Of a stretch of DNA of 64,000 nt, positions 1 to 23,287 are shown one piece after another. This DNA is from Hanleya hanleyi. Taxonomy: Eukaryota; Mollusca; Polyplacophora; Lepidopleurida; Hanleyidae. The stretch lies in the NCBI GenBank assembly GCA_036873755.1, contig JAVTVY010025082.1, positions 43,693 through 107,692 of the forward strand, given 5' to 3'. The position numbers and the translations under genes are program-made. How positions within the stretch are numbered: position 1 is the first letter of the stretch; every line of letters starts with the position of its first letter. The notes under the pieces were generated by a model. That model had not been told where the DNA came from. It searched no databases and saw only the letters and a program-made list of their open reading frames with translations.

Positions 1-10
1 GCAAAAGAAA

Positions 11-348
11 ATATATGTACACAATATGTGAAAGTTCTAGCTCGATTGTGTTATGATTTTAGCTATGACATGAAATTGAAATCAGCAGCACGTTAACGGT
101 ATAAATTGAGTCATTCTAAACACACATTTAGACATGAAGGACCCCTTGGACCAAAAAGATTTTTTAGCAGTGAAGATGTAATGCCACAGCATATTACCAG
201 GTTAACTGGTGTTTTGGTTCAAGGGGTCCTTTCTGTCTACATGTGTGTTTAGCACATACTGCGGATTTCAATTTCATGTCATAACTATGATCATAATGCA
301 ATCGAGCTGGAACTTTCACATATTGTGTACATATATGCCCTCTTGCCG
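11..348. repeat. Foldback/MITE-like inverted repeat in a PKN intron
   Basis: Two arms are nearly reverse-complementary: about 11-150 (containing TATGTACACAATATGTG and AGCTCGAT) and about 212-348 (containing ATCGAGCT and CACATATTGTGTACATA). A spacer of about 60 bp separates them. There is no coding content. It is most simply a non-autonomous DNA transposon or foldback element in the intron before the first kinase-gene exon of the window. Confidence 0.7.
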
Positions 349-519
349 TTACATTAAAACACAATTACCTTTACAACATTTTATTTTTTCCCATTTCAAC
401 CGCATCACGTATAGGCCAAAATGCCGCCTTATCGTACCATCTTTCCAGTATATGAAGGAGTATAAGCCAATATGGATGTGAACTGATCAGAAAAGCAAAT
501 GCTTTGTTCTGTCTTACAG

Positions 520-11618
<11,099 letters not shown>

Positions 11619-12120
11619 ATCATCTTGACTTCCCATCATACTAAGCTTGATTAGTGTTGTGGTATGGGAATATGTACACAACTAATCATGTGAAACATTC
11701 TGGTTGTGCCTGGAGTTGGGGGAAGGTATTCATTGGTTGATTTGAGCAGAGACCTTACCTGCTCGGCATGTTGATTGGCAGAGAAGGAAAAGTGGGAAAT
11801 GTTAGAATTGTGCCAGTTTGTGTCGGACATAATGATTGGCCAAGGAAATCTAACATGTTCTTCCCAGGAGAGATTCAGGTCATCAGGGTCATGTGATATT
11901 TGATTCTGTATTGTGAATTTGGGAGAAATGAACCTACAAGATAGCATAGTTCATCCAATCAAAACCTTCATGCTGAATGTAGTGCAGTTTCAACCAATCA
12001 GAATCTGTGTGACAAAGGTAGTATGATTCAGCAATCTGAACTTGATGTGGATCCACTAATCAGAACCTAGTGTAGATTTGCCTATCAGAACAATTTCCTT
12101 AGCCAGGAATTTCTGTTAAG
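11619..12120 (+). other. PKN 3' flank/3' UTR with diffuse CCAATCA-type repeats
   Basis: Follows the PKN stop codon. Phrases of the type (C)CAATCAGAA / ATTGG recur irregularly every 40-60 bp from about 11,725 to 12,110, suggesting a decayed short-period tandem repeat. No clear AATAAA polyadenylation signal was identified, so the transcript end is unknown. Confidence 0.4.
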
Positions 12121-15100
12121 TTGGAGATGGTGAAAGTAATGGTGATGACAACGTTCACCAAACTCCTTTTCCTGGTTCCACGATACTGGAGCTACTGTGA
12201 CAGTCAAAACCTCTGCCACCCCATATGTACAGTGTTTCAAGTGCAATTGACAATTCTCTCACATAAATATGAACTATAAAAGCATTACATCGTTTTGTGA
12301 AATGTACAAAGAAATTTGCTCAACATTTTGAGCCCATTTGTATTATCATCCATCCATTTGGCCGATGAACTCGTGATACATAACTGCGCAAGACTGTCAC
12401 AAGTTCACTGGCATCAATAACTATATGAAATGCTTGCTGTAATATAATTTATTTAAACTTCCGACTTTTGCTGTATATCTGAAATTATGAGATGATCCTC
12501 TATCTGATTGATAAAAAAATGGAAGTATGATATTACCATAGATTGATCAGCATATATGCGTAATGTTTGTATATTTGGTTCTGGCCATTCAGAAGGCATC
12601 AATAAGCATAAATCTCCAAGCACCACTCAGGTGAAAATCTGATCACTTCAACTCTTCAAATCTCCGCTAGAAAAAATAATTTCCTTGACCAAATTTATCA
12701 GAGCAAAAAGTTATCAGTAAATTATATGAAAGAGCACATTTACAGAACATCATACATTGTTATTCCTGAAATGATAAATCTGAGCAGAATTTGGATTGAA
12801 TTTGGGGGGATTGAATGTTAATGGTGATTGGATTAACTTCCATGCTAAGGTGACAAATACCTGGCAAAATAGGTTTGATGTATATTCAGACTGGTCATGG
12901 ACTGGGGATAGGAATATAGAGATGAACATTTATACAAACTGTGCTTCTCCAGAAACATGTATGTACAAGGTACGACAGTCAGTACTTGTTTCATATGGCA
13001 CTATTTCATAAACGCATCCGCTAATATAATTGCGGCTTAAGGTAGTTAAATTTCATAAATTAATATCCTATCAATGCTCTCCCTATTGTTTCATGACTAT
13101 AGGATCCTACTTTCATGAATTAACGTGAGAGAACTTTTCATGAGAACTGTTATGCGTGAATGGAAGGAGACATCAAAGGTAGGGGCTTTGTGGTTGGCTC
13201 AGCCGAATTACACAACACACCGGTCGAATATCTTTGATGTTTCTGATGTCTTGTCAGTCTGTGGAGCCATAACTCGGGGTAGATAAATGGACTGCTATTT
13301 GATATAAACCTTGGAACATATGGAGATGTGATCCTCCCCCGGCTATAAGTGCACAGATTTAGAGGCCGCATGTCATAAAGCTATTAAATATTCAAGACCT
13401 GGGTTCCACAAACATGAAATTAAATTGCAATAAGTAAGATACTATAGAAGCAAAACAATTGGGGAGAGTTGATAGGATAGTAATTTATTCAGATTGGGTA
13501 AGTGATGCACATATTGCAAAGATTATCGAAATATAGGTACACACATTTATAATATAAATATTGACAGTTCCCTTGTTGTTAAAATTTGCCAGGGAACATG
13601 TGTAGAATTTATGCTCTAGGAATATATTAGGATATATTTATGGTTTTTGTAACAGATATTACATGAGGAGTACTGATCAGTACCTATCCCAAAACTATCT
13701 ACCTGGAATGCCTAGCATGAGGAGTATCAGAATGTAGGTTTTCGTGCCTGTTAGTGTGTTAGATGATAATCATTGGCACCTGACTTGTCAAATCCTGCAG
13801 TATTGCACTACCACACAGCAGAAGATTTGTACAATGTTAATATACACCTCAAAATTTCCTCGTCCGATACCATCTTTTCTCTGGTCAGAGATTTTTTACA
13901 GCATTTCAACTTGGAGAAGTCTATCTCCTCCCCCTTGGAGAAAACACTTTTCGATGTCCTAATATGGGACATGACAATATTACAGAGAGCTCATCCGTTG
14001 TAAGGTTCCTCATGACGTCCTTGAACTACATTAATTTCCATTGATGTCTTGGTCACGCAGCAATGACCTCATTTTGAAAATGGATGTGCGCCGAAATGCC
14101 TCCAAACTCATCAATCTCCTTGCACCTTTATGATCATGTATTTACGTGATTGAAAATATGTCCAACATGCAAGTCACGATGTTGTCTCCCATGAGCTGAA
14201 ACTGGAAACATTCATCGACAAGACATTTAACATAGGAAAATGGACATCAGGAAAGGTCCTATGGAGAACCTATGACCCCTTAGCAGAGCAGATGTTTTTT
14301 TCTGTTGTGAAAATGCTGTACACATGCCTGATCAAAGAACAGATTCAGAGATGAAGATCTTCAGAGTTTTTTGGCTGATTTCAGGCCTTTTCATGCAAAC
14401 AGTTAAACTGACAAATAAAATGTTGACATTTTTATCCACAATGCCCCAATATTACAATAATTCCACTCCTTCAAGATATTTCTGATTTTCATACGAGTGC
14501 TAATTAACAAACCTGACAGAGGAAGGAACTCATTCACATTACATATCACACAAAATAGTACATTCACCAAGATTGCCAATTCTGTAACTTCGATAAAGCT
14601 TCTCAGGAATTCATCATACATGTAAAGAGCCATGGTTAGAACATTGTCATCGCCATGTACTGAAATAGGAGAAAAATCTCAGTTTTGCAGGATAATAATA
14701 AAAGCAGCTAATGGATTTATATATACACCAGTGCATCATGGGATATCTTCCAGCTTTGAACCATTTGATTGGTCAATTCAAATTTTCAAACGGGAACCTT
14801 GTATTTTCATTGGCTTCTGGCAGACAATTTGAAAATCCAGCCGATCACTGCGTTTCTGTAAAAATTCTTTTTCCTGCTGTTCATATAATATAGAATTACA
14901 TGGTTGTGTATCTGATTTTATCATCTGATAAATGAACTTGGTACTTCACATAAGCAAAATTGATAAACTTTTCATGCCGTCAATTGTGTTGAGATTAATA
15001 TGCAAATTATATTTTGTATGTAAATGTCTGAAAAGCTCATCGGTTCATCAAAGTGCCTCTCATATTCTTCTTCATTGTGTAAATTGAGAAGCATTATTTA

Positions 15101-15890
15101 GAGAATTATCCAATATGCGTGTAGATTTCAAAGGTCTCTCAGTCTGGGAAAAGAAAGTGTTTAATAAACATGGTCACCAATATAGACAGATGCTATTCAA
15201 CATCCATAGATGATATGGTCTATTAACCCATGTAAGGGATATCATAATGGTCTTGACTTGGCTGTTAAATTATTTTCTCCGCATTGGAAAATTTTCTAAG
15301 CACATGATCAAGATTTCTTTTGAAGACGTTTCATGCTGAATCTATTCATGATTAGGCTCAATAACCTGTTTAAGATTTTTGTTTAAAGCGGAACATGTTG
15401 AGAAGTGTTTGTAAAACAAAAAACTTCTTGCAGCTGAAATGTGTTCAAAATGAACCTCATGTATGCATTCAGAAAAGTGTTTAATTTTAAAGATACAAAT
15501 TCACAGTGTATTCGTGAGTAGAGTGATAGGGATGTGTATGATTAACAAATGCTTGCAGGTACGACAAAGCGACTTGAATATTTGATTAGGACGGGATAGC
15601 TGACCCCACTCTCAGCCTGAACATTTTGAGAGTTTTGGATGTGATTTAAAGCATCTAAGAAGCTTGAAACAGGTAGAATATTTTGCAATAAAATCATCTC
15701 ACAAGAGCTATGAAAAAATGGCAATCAACTTAAGTCAAAATTTACCCCTTGTTGCAACAAAAATAACTACTATGTGTGCACAATACTTGGAACTACTGAA
15801 GATGGGGAGAAGGGTACACATTTTTGAATTTCAGAAGACCTTATACACATACCTGAACCATTTCAAGGCACTTCCGTCATAATTGTACAT
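12121..15890. other. Intergenic AT-rich DNA, no gene recognised
   Basis: Only short random-looking open frames on both strands. The one recognisable item is a second copy of the GATTGG-CAATTCAAAT repeat at about 14690-14880. Confidence 0.5.
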
Positions 15891-16119
15891 CCCTCCCACT
15901 GGTTGCGTCGCACTCGCCTTGTCACATGCCAGACTCTCTCAAAGTCCATAATATTTTTGGATAGAGTAGCTGCATGAGGGTCTTGTCAAACTTGATCAAA
16001 AACCATTCTGTAATGCACGATATCTGTGTCATGCCTGTGCAGCTATTACAAGCTAATTCGACTCGATTCTGAGCAAGGCATGGAAAATAGATGAAACCGT
16101 TCCAATGCTTCCAATTTTC

Positions 16120-16925
16120 ACTCCCACTAATGGAAGGGGCAAGATTTAGAGTACTGAGCTCTCCTGCAGACACTTTCACACAACCTCTAGAATTTCTCTT
16201 TATAAAGATAAAAGTATGCCTTATAGCTATGGTAATGTATATATTTGTTGAAAGCGCATTTCTTAAGGATTCCAAATATATAAACGTATTCATTGTAAAT
16301 TTGTAGCTTGTGAAGAAATTTGAATTTTAAAAAATTAATTAAAAAAAAAATTAATTAAAAAAAATGAGTCTTTTTGAATGACTATTTTCAAAAAAGTATT
16401 CAACTTATCGTAACTTGCATCAACTTTTCCTGTAGAAGACAACTCCCAACAGGAAACATTCTCTGTTTTGTCAATTTTGGTCTCGTTTTGATTCTATTGA
16501 CATTTAATTCGACTTCAAAATTGTGATTTGCTCAATTTTGTTAAGAAATATTCCATCAAATGTCAATAGAAGGAGAACTAAGCCAAAATTGATAAAACTG
16601 AGACACCGATTCCCTGTTGGAGTTGTCTTCTACAGGAAATGCAAGTTACGATAAGTTGAAGACTTTTTCGAAAATAGCCATTCAAAAAAGAACTAATTTT
16701 TTTGTAATTAATTTTTTAAAATTCAAATTTCTTCACAAGCTACAGATTTACAATGAACATATTTATATATTTGGATCTTTAAGAACTGCACTTTCAACAA
16801 ATATATACATTACCATAGCTTTGTGGCATACTGTCCGCTTGATAAAGACAAATTCTAGAGGGCGTGCAGGAGGGCTCAGTATCCTTAACAAGTTTGAAAT
16901 GAGCCTTATTCCAACTTCTTCATAA
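16120..16925. repeat. Large foldback inverted repeat
   Basis: Two arms of about 400 bp are imperfect reverse complements around a centre near 16,530. Left-arm words CTCTAGAATTTCTC, CTTGTGAAGAAATTTGAATT and GTAGAAGACAACTCC return inverted at about 16,850, 16,720 and 16,625. AT-rich, no ORF of note. Foldback or MITE-type element; no target duplication was identified. Confidence 0.7.
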
Positions 16926-17889
16926 GGAACCATTCATCAGTTGGCACAATTGAGTCTTGTCCATACTTTTGGATGGCTTTTGGGTATTCTAAATGCCACG
17001 TCAAATGTTTGTTGTAAATCACCTGTGCATATTTTAATTTTCAAGTGATCTTACATGCTGTAGTCACATAGTGCTTTATTTAGAGACCGCTACAACATAA
17101 TACAATTGTCCATGCCCTCATGTATATTATATATGTTGTAAATGCCATGTTATTATTATTTTTTTTTAAATCAACCAATGTACAAAATTATCTGGGAGTG
17201 AGGAAGGAATGTTTTGCAAGAATTAACCCGTTCCGAGTGTGTATGTGGCAGCGTAAATCAAAGATGAACATAATGGAACCAGTGTTTCTTTTGATTCCTT
17301 TAAAAATTATGATTTTAACACTTAAATTGAAGAAAGGTGGAAAGTTGATTTATCAATCAGGTGATAAACCCATCTATCAGGATACTATTCCACATATGTG
17401 AGAAGTTTTGCTTCTGACTAGTTGTTACACATAGGCTTTGGTAGTCCATGATTGGTCACATGATCTGAATGTTCAGGCTCATATTTCTGATTTGAGAAAT
17501 TGGTCCGAAATTAACTAGCAATAATCTATGATTCCTCTCCTTTTATATTATAAGTTCGAACTGCTATGTCGAGCAATTATGTCAATAAAACCATGTATTT
17601 TACAATTAATATATCTTAGTCCTGTTATCATTCAGATGTATATGCCTGTCAGAAGACAAGGTAGAATTATTGTGCTAGTGATTTCTGTCTGACCATCTTG
17701 GGGTCAAATAGGACCTGATTTATTTTGCAGGAACTGGGTCAATAGTCGGGATCACTGCTAAAGGGCTCCATGAGTGAACAAATGTGGTGTCTGCTTTCAC
17801 TCCACTTTAGAGATGTGAATTTTTATACAAATCCATATATAACTTGGACTTGTCAAAAATAGGGCTATTAATTTAGAGCTGAAGGTGGC

Positions 17890-18090
17890 CTGTCTACTTG
17901 CATTTGAATAAGCCTCAGTCTCTCAGACAGCTTGTCGTAAGAGGCGACTAACTGCAGCTGGGGCGCACCCGTGGGGTTGGGACGCCACCCGTGGAGTTCC
18001 GGGGTGTGAAAGGGAATAGGACCCAAACTTCGTGATATGACTGAAATAAATTTGAAAGTGACAAACCATATTCACTCGCTAACCTTCTGG
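17890..18090 (+). repeat. SINE-like dispersed repeat copy
   Basis: Internal phrase CTTGTCGTAAGAGGCGACTA, then GTGATATGACTGAAATAAAT and a tail CATATTCACTCGCTAAC, resembling the tails at 3617-3665 and 44083-44145. Confidence 0.6.
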
Positions 18091-18867
18091 GGAAATGTTT
18101 TTATTAAGGTCTAAAGCTTGTACCCTTTCCACGGGCCAATGTTGACCTGTTGGGTCTATTGGACCAGGTATAATACCGAGGAAAAACATGAATGAAAATA
18201 GTACTGTTGCTAGGGTGACTGGTTGTTTATTTAATTGCCTCAGGTACTCCAAAGAAGAGGAGAAGAGTCATCCAGTTTTTCAGCTAATGCAGACAATTTG
18301 ATCTCTTACTTTTGCTGTATTTTGTATCATGAGAACTAGATTATTTGATATCAAAACACCTTACACTTGCCTGATACGTAATATAAAAGATATTACGTAA
18401 TACTGTTAGGGTAATCTGTAAACCTTATTACCAATTGCTAGAAAGCCCGTACACCGTTCTTGGGCCTCTTTGTCCAGCGGGTCTCGGCCAATCCCGTAAT
18501 ATCCCATGTAGGGACAACCCAGGTATTCTCCAGCCAGGAAGATGGAGTGCACGCTTTTGCAAATATCTCCATAAACGGATTGGATATTCCTTGGATTTAT
18601 GATTTTTTGCGCTTACAAGATGATTGATTCATATGGTTTACATTTATGTACCAGTCCCTTTTTACCGATTTCTCTCGCCAATTTTCACTGTATGGTTGCT
18701 GCAGGGTCTGGAAAGTAACTGTGGAATGGGACAAGATAGTTTCCTTCAGAGGACAGTTGGCGAATGGGTTATCAGAAATGGAAGAACAAGGGTGATGGCT
18801 AAACTGAGTGCCTGAAACTTTTGGCACTTGAATGAGAATTACAAGCGTCTGGTCCATCATTCATAAT

Positions 18868-19165
18868 TCAGCCGTCAGTGAGTCCATCCGAATACTTTGG
18901 TCGCAAAATAAGGAGAACCGTTGACAGAACCTTCATTTTTTGCATGAAGGTGCATTAGGGGATTTACCAGCAAGTTCTGAGCTGACCTATTTTGATGAAA
19001 ATTTCTGGTTATTTTTGATGAAAATCGCTTGTGATTCTGACTTGGGCTGTGTCCATCTTAGTATAGGCAGGATTTCAACTTGGGGCGGGGAGATTTTCAA
19101 GAGTTCAGTGCGCGTCAGTCCTAATGCCTACCCTACTTCGTAGGTCCTGTGACGTCAATCACACT
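18868..19165 (-). repeat. Dispersed repeat, CTACGAAGTAGG family, copy 1
   Basis: Shares with 47455-47815 and 49488-49770 the phrases AGTGAGTCCATCCGAAT, GAGAACCGTTGACA, TGCATTAGG, AGCAAGTTCTGAGCTGACCT and CCTACTTCGTAGG. It runs in the opposite sense to the 47.5-kb copy. Non-coding, family unnamed. Confidence 0.7.
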
Positions 19166-20339
19166 GCCATGTAACAGTATTAGCACCAAATTCAAAAGAC
19201 AATCATAGTATACATAAACATAGGCTAGTTTCCTACAAGAGAGAAGCGGATATTGAAAGATTACCTATGGCCAAGTGGTCACAATCTATTTTTTGTATAA
19301 ACCCATTTACTACCGAACCATAGCTAAGTTGAACGCAGTTGAGCAACGCTCGTCTTTGACATCAAAAACAAACCTGTCTCATGAACACCAATGCAGATCA
19401 TCTTTCCATGCTGGACGGACCAGAAGAGGTGGAGGATATTCTTTTTTGTCTCGTGATGCTGAAGAATCCCAACTACAAACGTGGCTTCATCAGCTGATGG
19501 TCTTACGGCAGCTGTGTCACCTCGGAGTGGCGCTTTCACTGTCTCAGCATCAAAAATATACTTCCAACTAGGCCTATTTATACACTTAGATGAACGCTGA
19601 AGTGGGTTATCATAATGGATTGCAAGCGTCAGATCCTGCATTCAATACTCAACCGTCGTCCATAAAAGAATTTCCGCTTCAATACTCGAAATGCCTATTT
19701 CGCATGACAGCACCGATTTCAAATGTGTATGAAAAAAAAAAACACGATGGTTTCCTACAGGAATTTCCTAGAATCATGTGTCTTACGCCACTATTTTGCA
19801 AATAAATACCACGAACTGACTGTGAAATTCTGTGAAGTCATGTGACGCAGTCAGTATGTCGGCACCTCTTCCCACTTCCCTTATATGTGTTGTAATGTAA
19901 TATGGCTGTAGCGTGAGGCAATCCGACGCAACGTTATGTTCAAGTATTTTGCAAATTAATGTATATCCTCAATTTGCCAATGGACCAGTGAATTTGCCAC
20001 AAAAGCAGAATCGGTCTCGTCTCTGTGACACGAGATAGTATATCATCACGAGGCGCAAGAATTCGCTACTTGTACATACGATCAATTTTTTTCGTTGAAA
20101 AACTGACCACGTACCATTGCATAAGTGCCTATCGCTTGTTACGAAGTGAAAAACATATTTACTGTATTCCACAATCTGTCTCACTGCCCATGCGCCAATC
20201 CCATTATGCAACGAACTCCACTCGCTAGCTTCACTCTTCGTGCAAGATAGACGTGTCTACTCAGAGCCTCGTGTTATCGAATATTTGTGTGCTTATCCAT
20301 GCAGAATGACTATCGGAAGTATCTTTACAATATCTAAAC
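19166..20339. repeat. Intergenic, with a repeat shared with 45.44-45.56 kb
   Basis: No gene recognised. Around 20,090-20,215 the words ATAAGTGCCTA, ACAATCTG and GCGCCAATCCCAT reappear inverted at 45,478-45,562. A further phrase (GGCACCTCTTCCCA then TTCCCTTATATG) at 19,861-19,890 recurs at 51,683-51,712. Confidence 0.5.
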
Positions 20340-22508
20340 GATGCCGACCATAAATTGCTGTATTTGTGCCCAAATTAAGCCAGGGTCTGCTCTCCACATG
20401 GCTTATTTAACATGCCGCGGCCATCTTTGTGACCAATATACAAAAATGCCCAGAGTGTGTGATATGGCCTAATGATGTCTTCCAGTCGTATCTAATAGGC
20501 TATTATACTCATTTAATACGACCCGCCCCTGGTTTAGGTGTAAAGAACACCTTTACGGCTCCACCTCCGCGGGCTTACCAGTCCGTGGCTACTATCAGAT
20601 CTGCCTCTATCAATTCTGGTCGGCCATTAGTGTCCTTATTTTCGCATACTATAACTCCTCACCCTGATTATCAACATGCTTTTGTTTCGGATCTTTCTAC
20701 CGGTGAAAAGAAGTCAATGACTAGCTGTGGTGGGGGTATTAGAGGAACAATTGACAGGCAAAGCAGATGACGTGGTGTTAGAAGTCGAGCTTCCCCGTCT
20801 CCCATGGATACCGGAGAGGGTCCCACCAAGACTCAAACTGGTAGCGGAACCGGAATCTGCGATCGTGGGGAACTCTCAGAATAGAATTCTGCAGCAGATC
20901 CTGGTGGAAACGGACTTCCAGGAGCTTCTGATTCAACAGCTCGTGTTTTAGCTGAGTGTAATTCAACGACTGTTGTTTCTCAAGCGACTGTTTCTGAGAC
21001 TGGCACCATACTCACTCCCGGCGAGCCAGACCAATTTCTGGCCAACTCCAATGTGACTACTACCACCTTGACTGACCCGGACTTCCTCCACCATATCAAA
21101 TATTACGACACCGATTGTATCCTTTACATCCGACTGCACGGGTCCCGCTGTCAACCCCAGATGTTACCTAACTATGTGAGAGAGATACAACATCCGGTGT
21201 TTGGGTACCAGGCTCAACAATCCTATGAAGTTCAACAAATCAGTGCAGTACAGGCTACGGAAGTGATGAATGCTACATCTATCAATACTCCCGTTCGACC
21301 ACAATTCGATCATGGCTATGTTCGATGTCCAACCACAAGTGTACTCGAACCACATTTTCGCTTACCAAGACCCTCCGTGCCAATTTCACTTCCGATTCCG
21401 GTTAAGGTCGCTCGCGTTTGAGGACCAGTACGGCTGTGCATGCTGATCAGGGTGCTTGGACGAAACTTCCGGGTCGCACCCAATTGTAGTCGCTACCACC
21501 CACTACTTCCGATTCGGTGTACCTTCCACAGCGGGCACAACTTGCGGTACAGTGTCTGATAACACCATTGCGGACATACTTGCTAGAGTTGACCGGCAAT
21601 CGACGGAATTACATTATGACAGACAGTTGATGGTTACGGATGCGAGGAGACCACTTCCGGTTAATGTTCAACAAAAACTTGCGGTTGGAGCAACCTCCAC
21701 ATTTCGGCATGGAGTCCTTCCCCTCCATAAGCCTAGCTATGGTGCAGTGGGAATGAAGGACTTCATTGGATCTGCGTATCCTCAGATTTCTGCTAGGCCA
21801 TCGTCGATTCCAAATTCAGGCACTTTCGTTGGGCCTATCCACTTCCCCTTGGGTCTTCACCAGGATGTTCCAGCTGGTAGCCAGTTTTCTGCACAACAGA
21901 GGTTTGAAGTACCATTTCCACCTGGGTGATTCACTAATTTGCAACAGGTGCAGATAATAGATTTATCTCGATACGGACTTTTGCCTTGGGTTATCTCCCA
22001 CACGAGGACAAGCCCAACTCCGTGCCGGTTCAGCAACGTGTCGTCCCAGGCGTAGCCCACAATACCTTACTGGTTCATGCTCGACCTCCGGAAGACCGAT
22101 GGAAGAAGATAACTGCACAAACACAGCATTTTTGTGGTTCCTTTCCTGAGCGCTCGACAGTTTTCATCCATATTAGGCCTGCTAACTTCTGTCCAGGATG
22201 TCATTCCATGAGGCCGGCTGCAACTTAATAGTTCATCTGAACAAATTCTGGATCAGCAGGCATCAGCATCCATCGATTCCTGTCACCGAGGTTGTCAAAC
22301 GTCGACCCCTCAACGTGATGCCTGTTGTAACCCTCCTTCCGTTTCGTCCAGCACAACATCTGTTCACTGATGCCTCGTTGGAGGGGTGTGTGATTTATGT
22401 GTGTCTCTCTCGTCGACTGTATGACAAAAGAGATGATTACAATTTCGACATCGTAAACTATCCCTTTCTGGACAGTAATATTCCAGTGGGACCTGCATAT
22501 GGCGTATA
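20340..22508 (+). pseudogene. Degenerate retroelement, 5' portion (split by Polinton 1)
   Basis: A short frame from ATG 20340 has a zinc-finger look (CCIC, then TCRGHLC and a final C). Downstream are several broken frames with Ser/Thr/Pro-rich content. The last, 22198-22508, contains HLFTDASLEG, reminiscent of an RNase H motif of DIRS/Gypsy-type elements, then DKRDDYNFDIVNYPFLDSNI, a sequence type I associate with reverse-transcriptase polyproteins of marine invertebrates. The open frame is cut by the Polinton and resumes in phase at 43430. The family (DIRS-like or other) is not assigned. Confidence 0.6.
22503..22508. repeat. Target-site duplication CGTATA, left copy of Polinton 1
   Basis: CGTATA immediately precedes the terminal AGTAGTAGTG. 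The identical CGTATA lies at 43430-43435 immediately after the other end. Six-base duplications and an AG terminal dinucleotide are hallmarks of Polinton integration. Confidence 0.95.
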
Positions 22509-22557
22509 AGTAGTAGTGTAAGCGTAAATTGAGTTAACTTTCACCCGGATGTAACTA

Positions 22558-22574
22558 TGACGTCACTTCCGGTT
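22558..22574. promoter_or_regulatory. CRE/ETS composite site in left TIR
   Basis: TGACGTCACTTCCGGTT joins a perfect CRE palindrome (TGACGTCA) to an ETS-type core (CTTCCGG). It is present in inverse at 43364-43380 in the right TIR. A close relative, in the same inward orientation, lies near the right end of Polinton 2 (63180-63195). Binding is an inference from consensus. Confidence 0.6.
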
Positions 22575-22647
22575 GGGGTGACTGAGGCGTGATCTTTGGA
22601 CATGTCCAGACTTGTTTGTGATGTACTGGAGGTTTTCCCTGGCATGC

Positions 22648-22755
22648 CGCCATGTTGTAGCCGCCATGTTGTAGTAGCCGCCATGTTGTAGGCGCCATGT
22701 TGTAGCCGCCATGTTGTAGTCGCCATGTTGTAGCCGCCATGTTGTAGCCGCCAGG
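22648..22755. promoter_or_regulatory. YY1-type site array in left TIR (7 copies + 1 degenerate)
   Basis: Seven copies of GCCATGTTG, each within a 12-17 bp minisatellite unit (GCCGCCATGTTGTA), followed by one degenerate copy GCCAGGTTG. The reverse complement CAACATGGCGGC fits the YY1/Pho consensus. The array lies 30-130 bp upstream of the TATA box of the CARD gene. Confidence 0.7.
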
Positions 22756-22779
22756 TTGGAACATTGTTGTAGAAAAACG

Positions 22780-22819
22780 TATAAAAGGAGGAGATTTTTA
22801 GTGGTTTGGTGTATTCATT
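22780..22819 (+). promoter_or_regulatory. Core promoter of CARD gene (TATA + initiator)
   Basis: TATAAAAGG at 22780 and TATTCATTG about 32 bp downstream. The same arrangement occurs inverted at about 43120-43160 for PolB. Confidence 0.7.
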
Positions 22820-22898
22820 GCACTACCCTACGGAGCTCTCTGACCTACCTGCCTGCCTGATCAGCCTGCCTGACCAGCCTGCCTGCCTGTCTGCCTGT

Positions 22899-23240
22899 AT
22901 GAGACGTGGAGAAGGTTTTCATTTTACCAGTGCAACTTCACCAGCCTATTACACCGTAGCAGCTACTGACCAGCCTGAGCCCACAGTCATGGAGTCACCC
23001 CAGCGAGTTAAGCTTCAACAGTACCGTGTTCGCCTCATTGATGAGATGCAGCATGTGGCCGAACTATGTGATCTGCTTATGGAGGAAAACATACTCCTGA
23101 AACACGGTGTCGAAGATATCATGGCGCAGAACACCACTTCACGACAAAACAGAGCCCTCATCGACGATCTACTGCGCCGTGGCCCCTATGCATTTCTAGC
23201 CTTCGTGGAGGCGCTGAAGAAGACGGGAATGAAGAACTAG
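22899..23240 (+). CDS. CARD-domain protein (likely joined to the next frame)
   Basis: Start chosen at ATG 22899 just after the CCTG-repeat leader, because PolB starts with the same codons on the other TIR (MRRGE). Residues 1-29 form a short module also present in the right RING protein. Residues about 33-110 look like a CARD death-fold domain: amphipathic helices with YRVRLIDEM, LLMEENILL, an NRALIDDLL helix and RRGPYAFLAFVEAL, a characteristic CARD helix-5/6 signature. CARDs assemble homotypically in apoptosome and inflammasome pathways, so a viral-type element could use one to block or hijack host death signalling; that is inference. The frame stops at 23238, but the continuation of the last CARD helix and an acidic linker lie in the next frame, open through about 23217 into 23288, so one lost base probably splits a single CARD-PC4-like protein. 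Confidence 0.72.
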   Translation: MRRGEGFHFTSATSPAYYTVAATDQPEPTVMESPQRVKLQQYRVRLIDEMQHVAELCDLLMEENILLKHGVEDIMAQNTTSRQNRALIDDLLRRGPYAFLAFVEALKKTGMKN

Positions 23241-23287
23241 CAGATCTACTTCAAGCCCAGGATTCAGAAGATGATGATATCTTAGTC

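Larger units (their letters stand above)
22509..22915. repeat. Polinton 1 left terminal inverted repeat
   Basis: Pairs with about 42968-43429. It contains the terminal AGTAGTAGTG, a CRE/ETS composite, a GCCATGTTGTAG minisatellite, a TATA box, a CCTG-repeat leader, and extends into the first codons of the CARD gene (ATGAGACGTGGAGAAG). Differences from the right copy are mainly repeat-number changes in the two minisatellites. Confidence 0.92.

Noticed and set aside
209..481. Upstream PKN exon
   Set aside because: The open frame lies largely in the arm of the inverted repeat and has no PKN similarity; the first supported exon begins at 520.
22541..22764. Repetitive ORFs over the TIR minisatellites (also 43187-43397)
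   Set aside because: All three frames stay open because the repeat lacks stops; the region is better explained as a promoter array.
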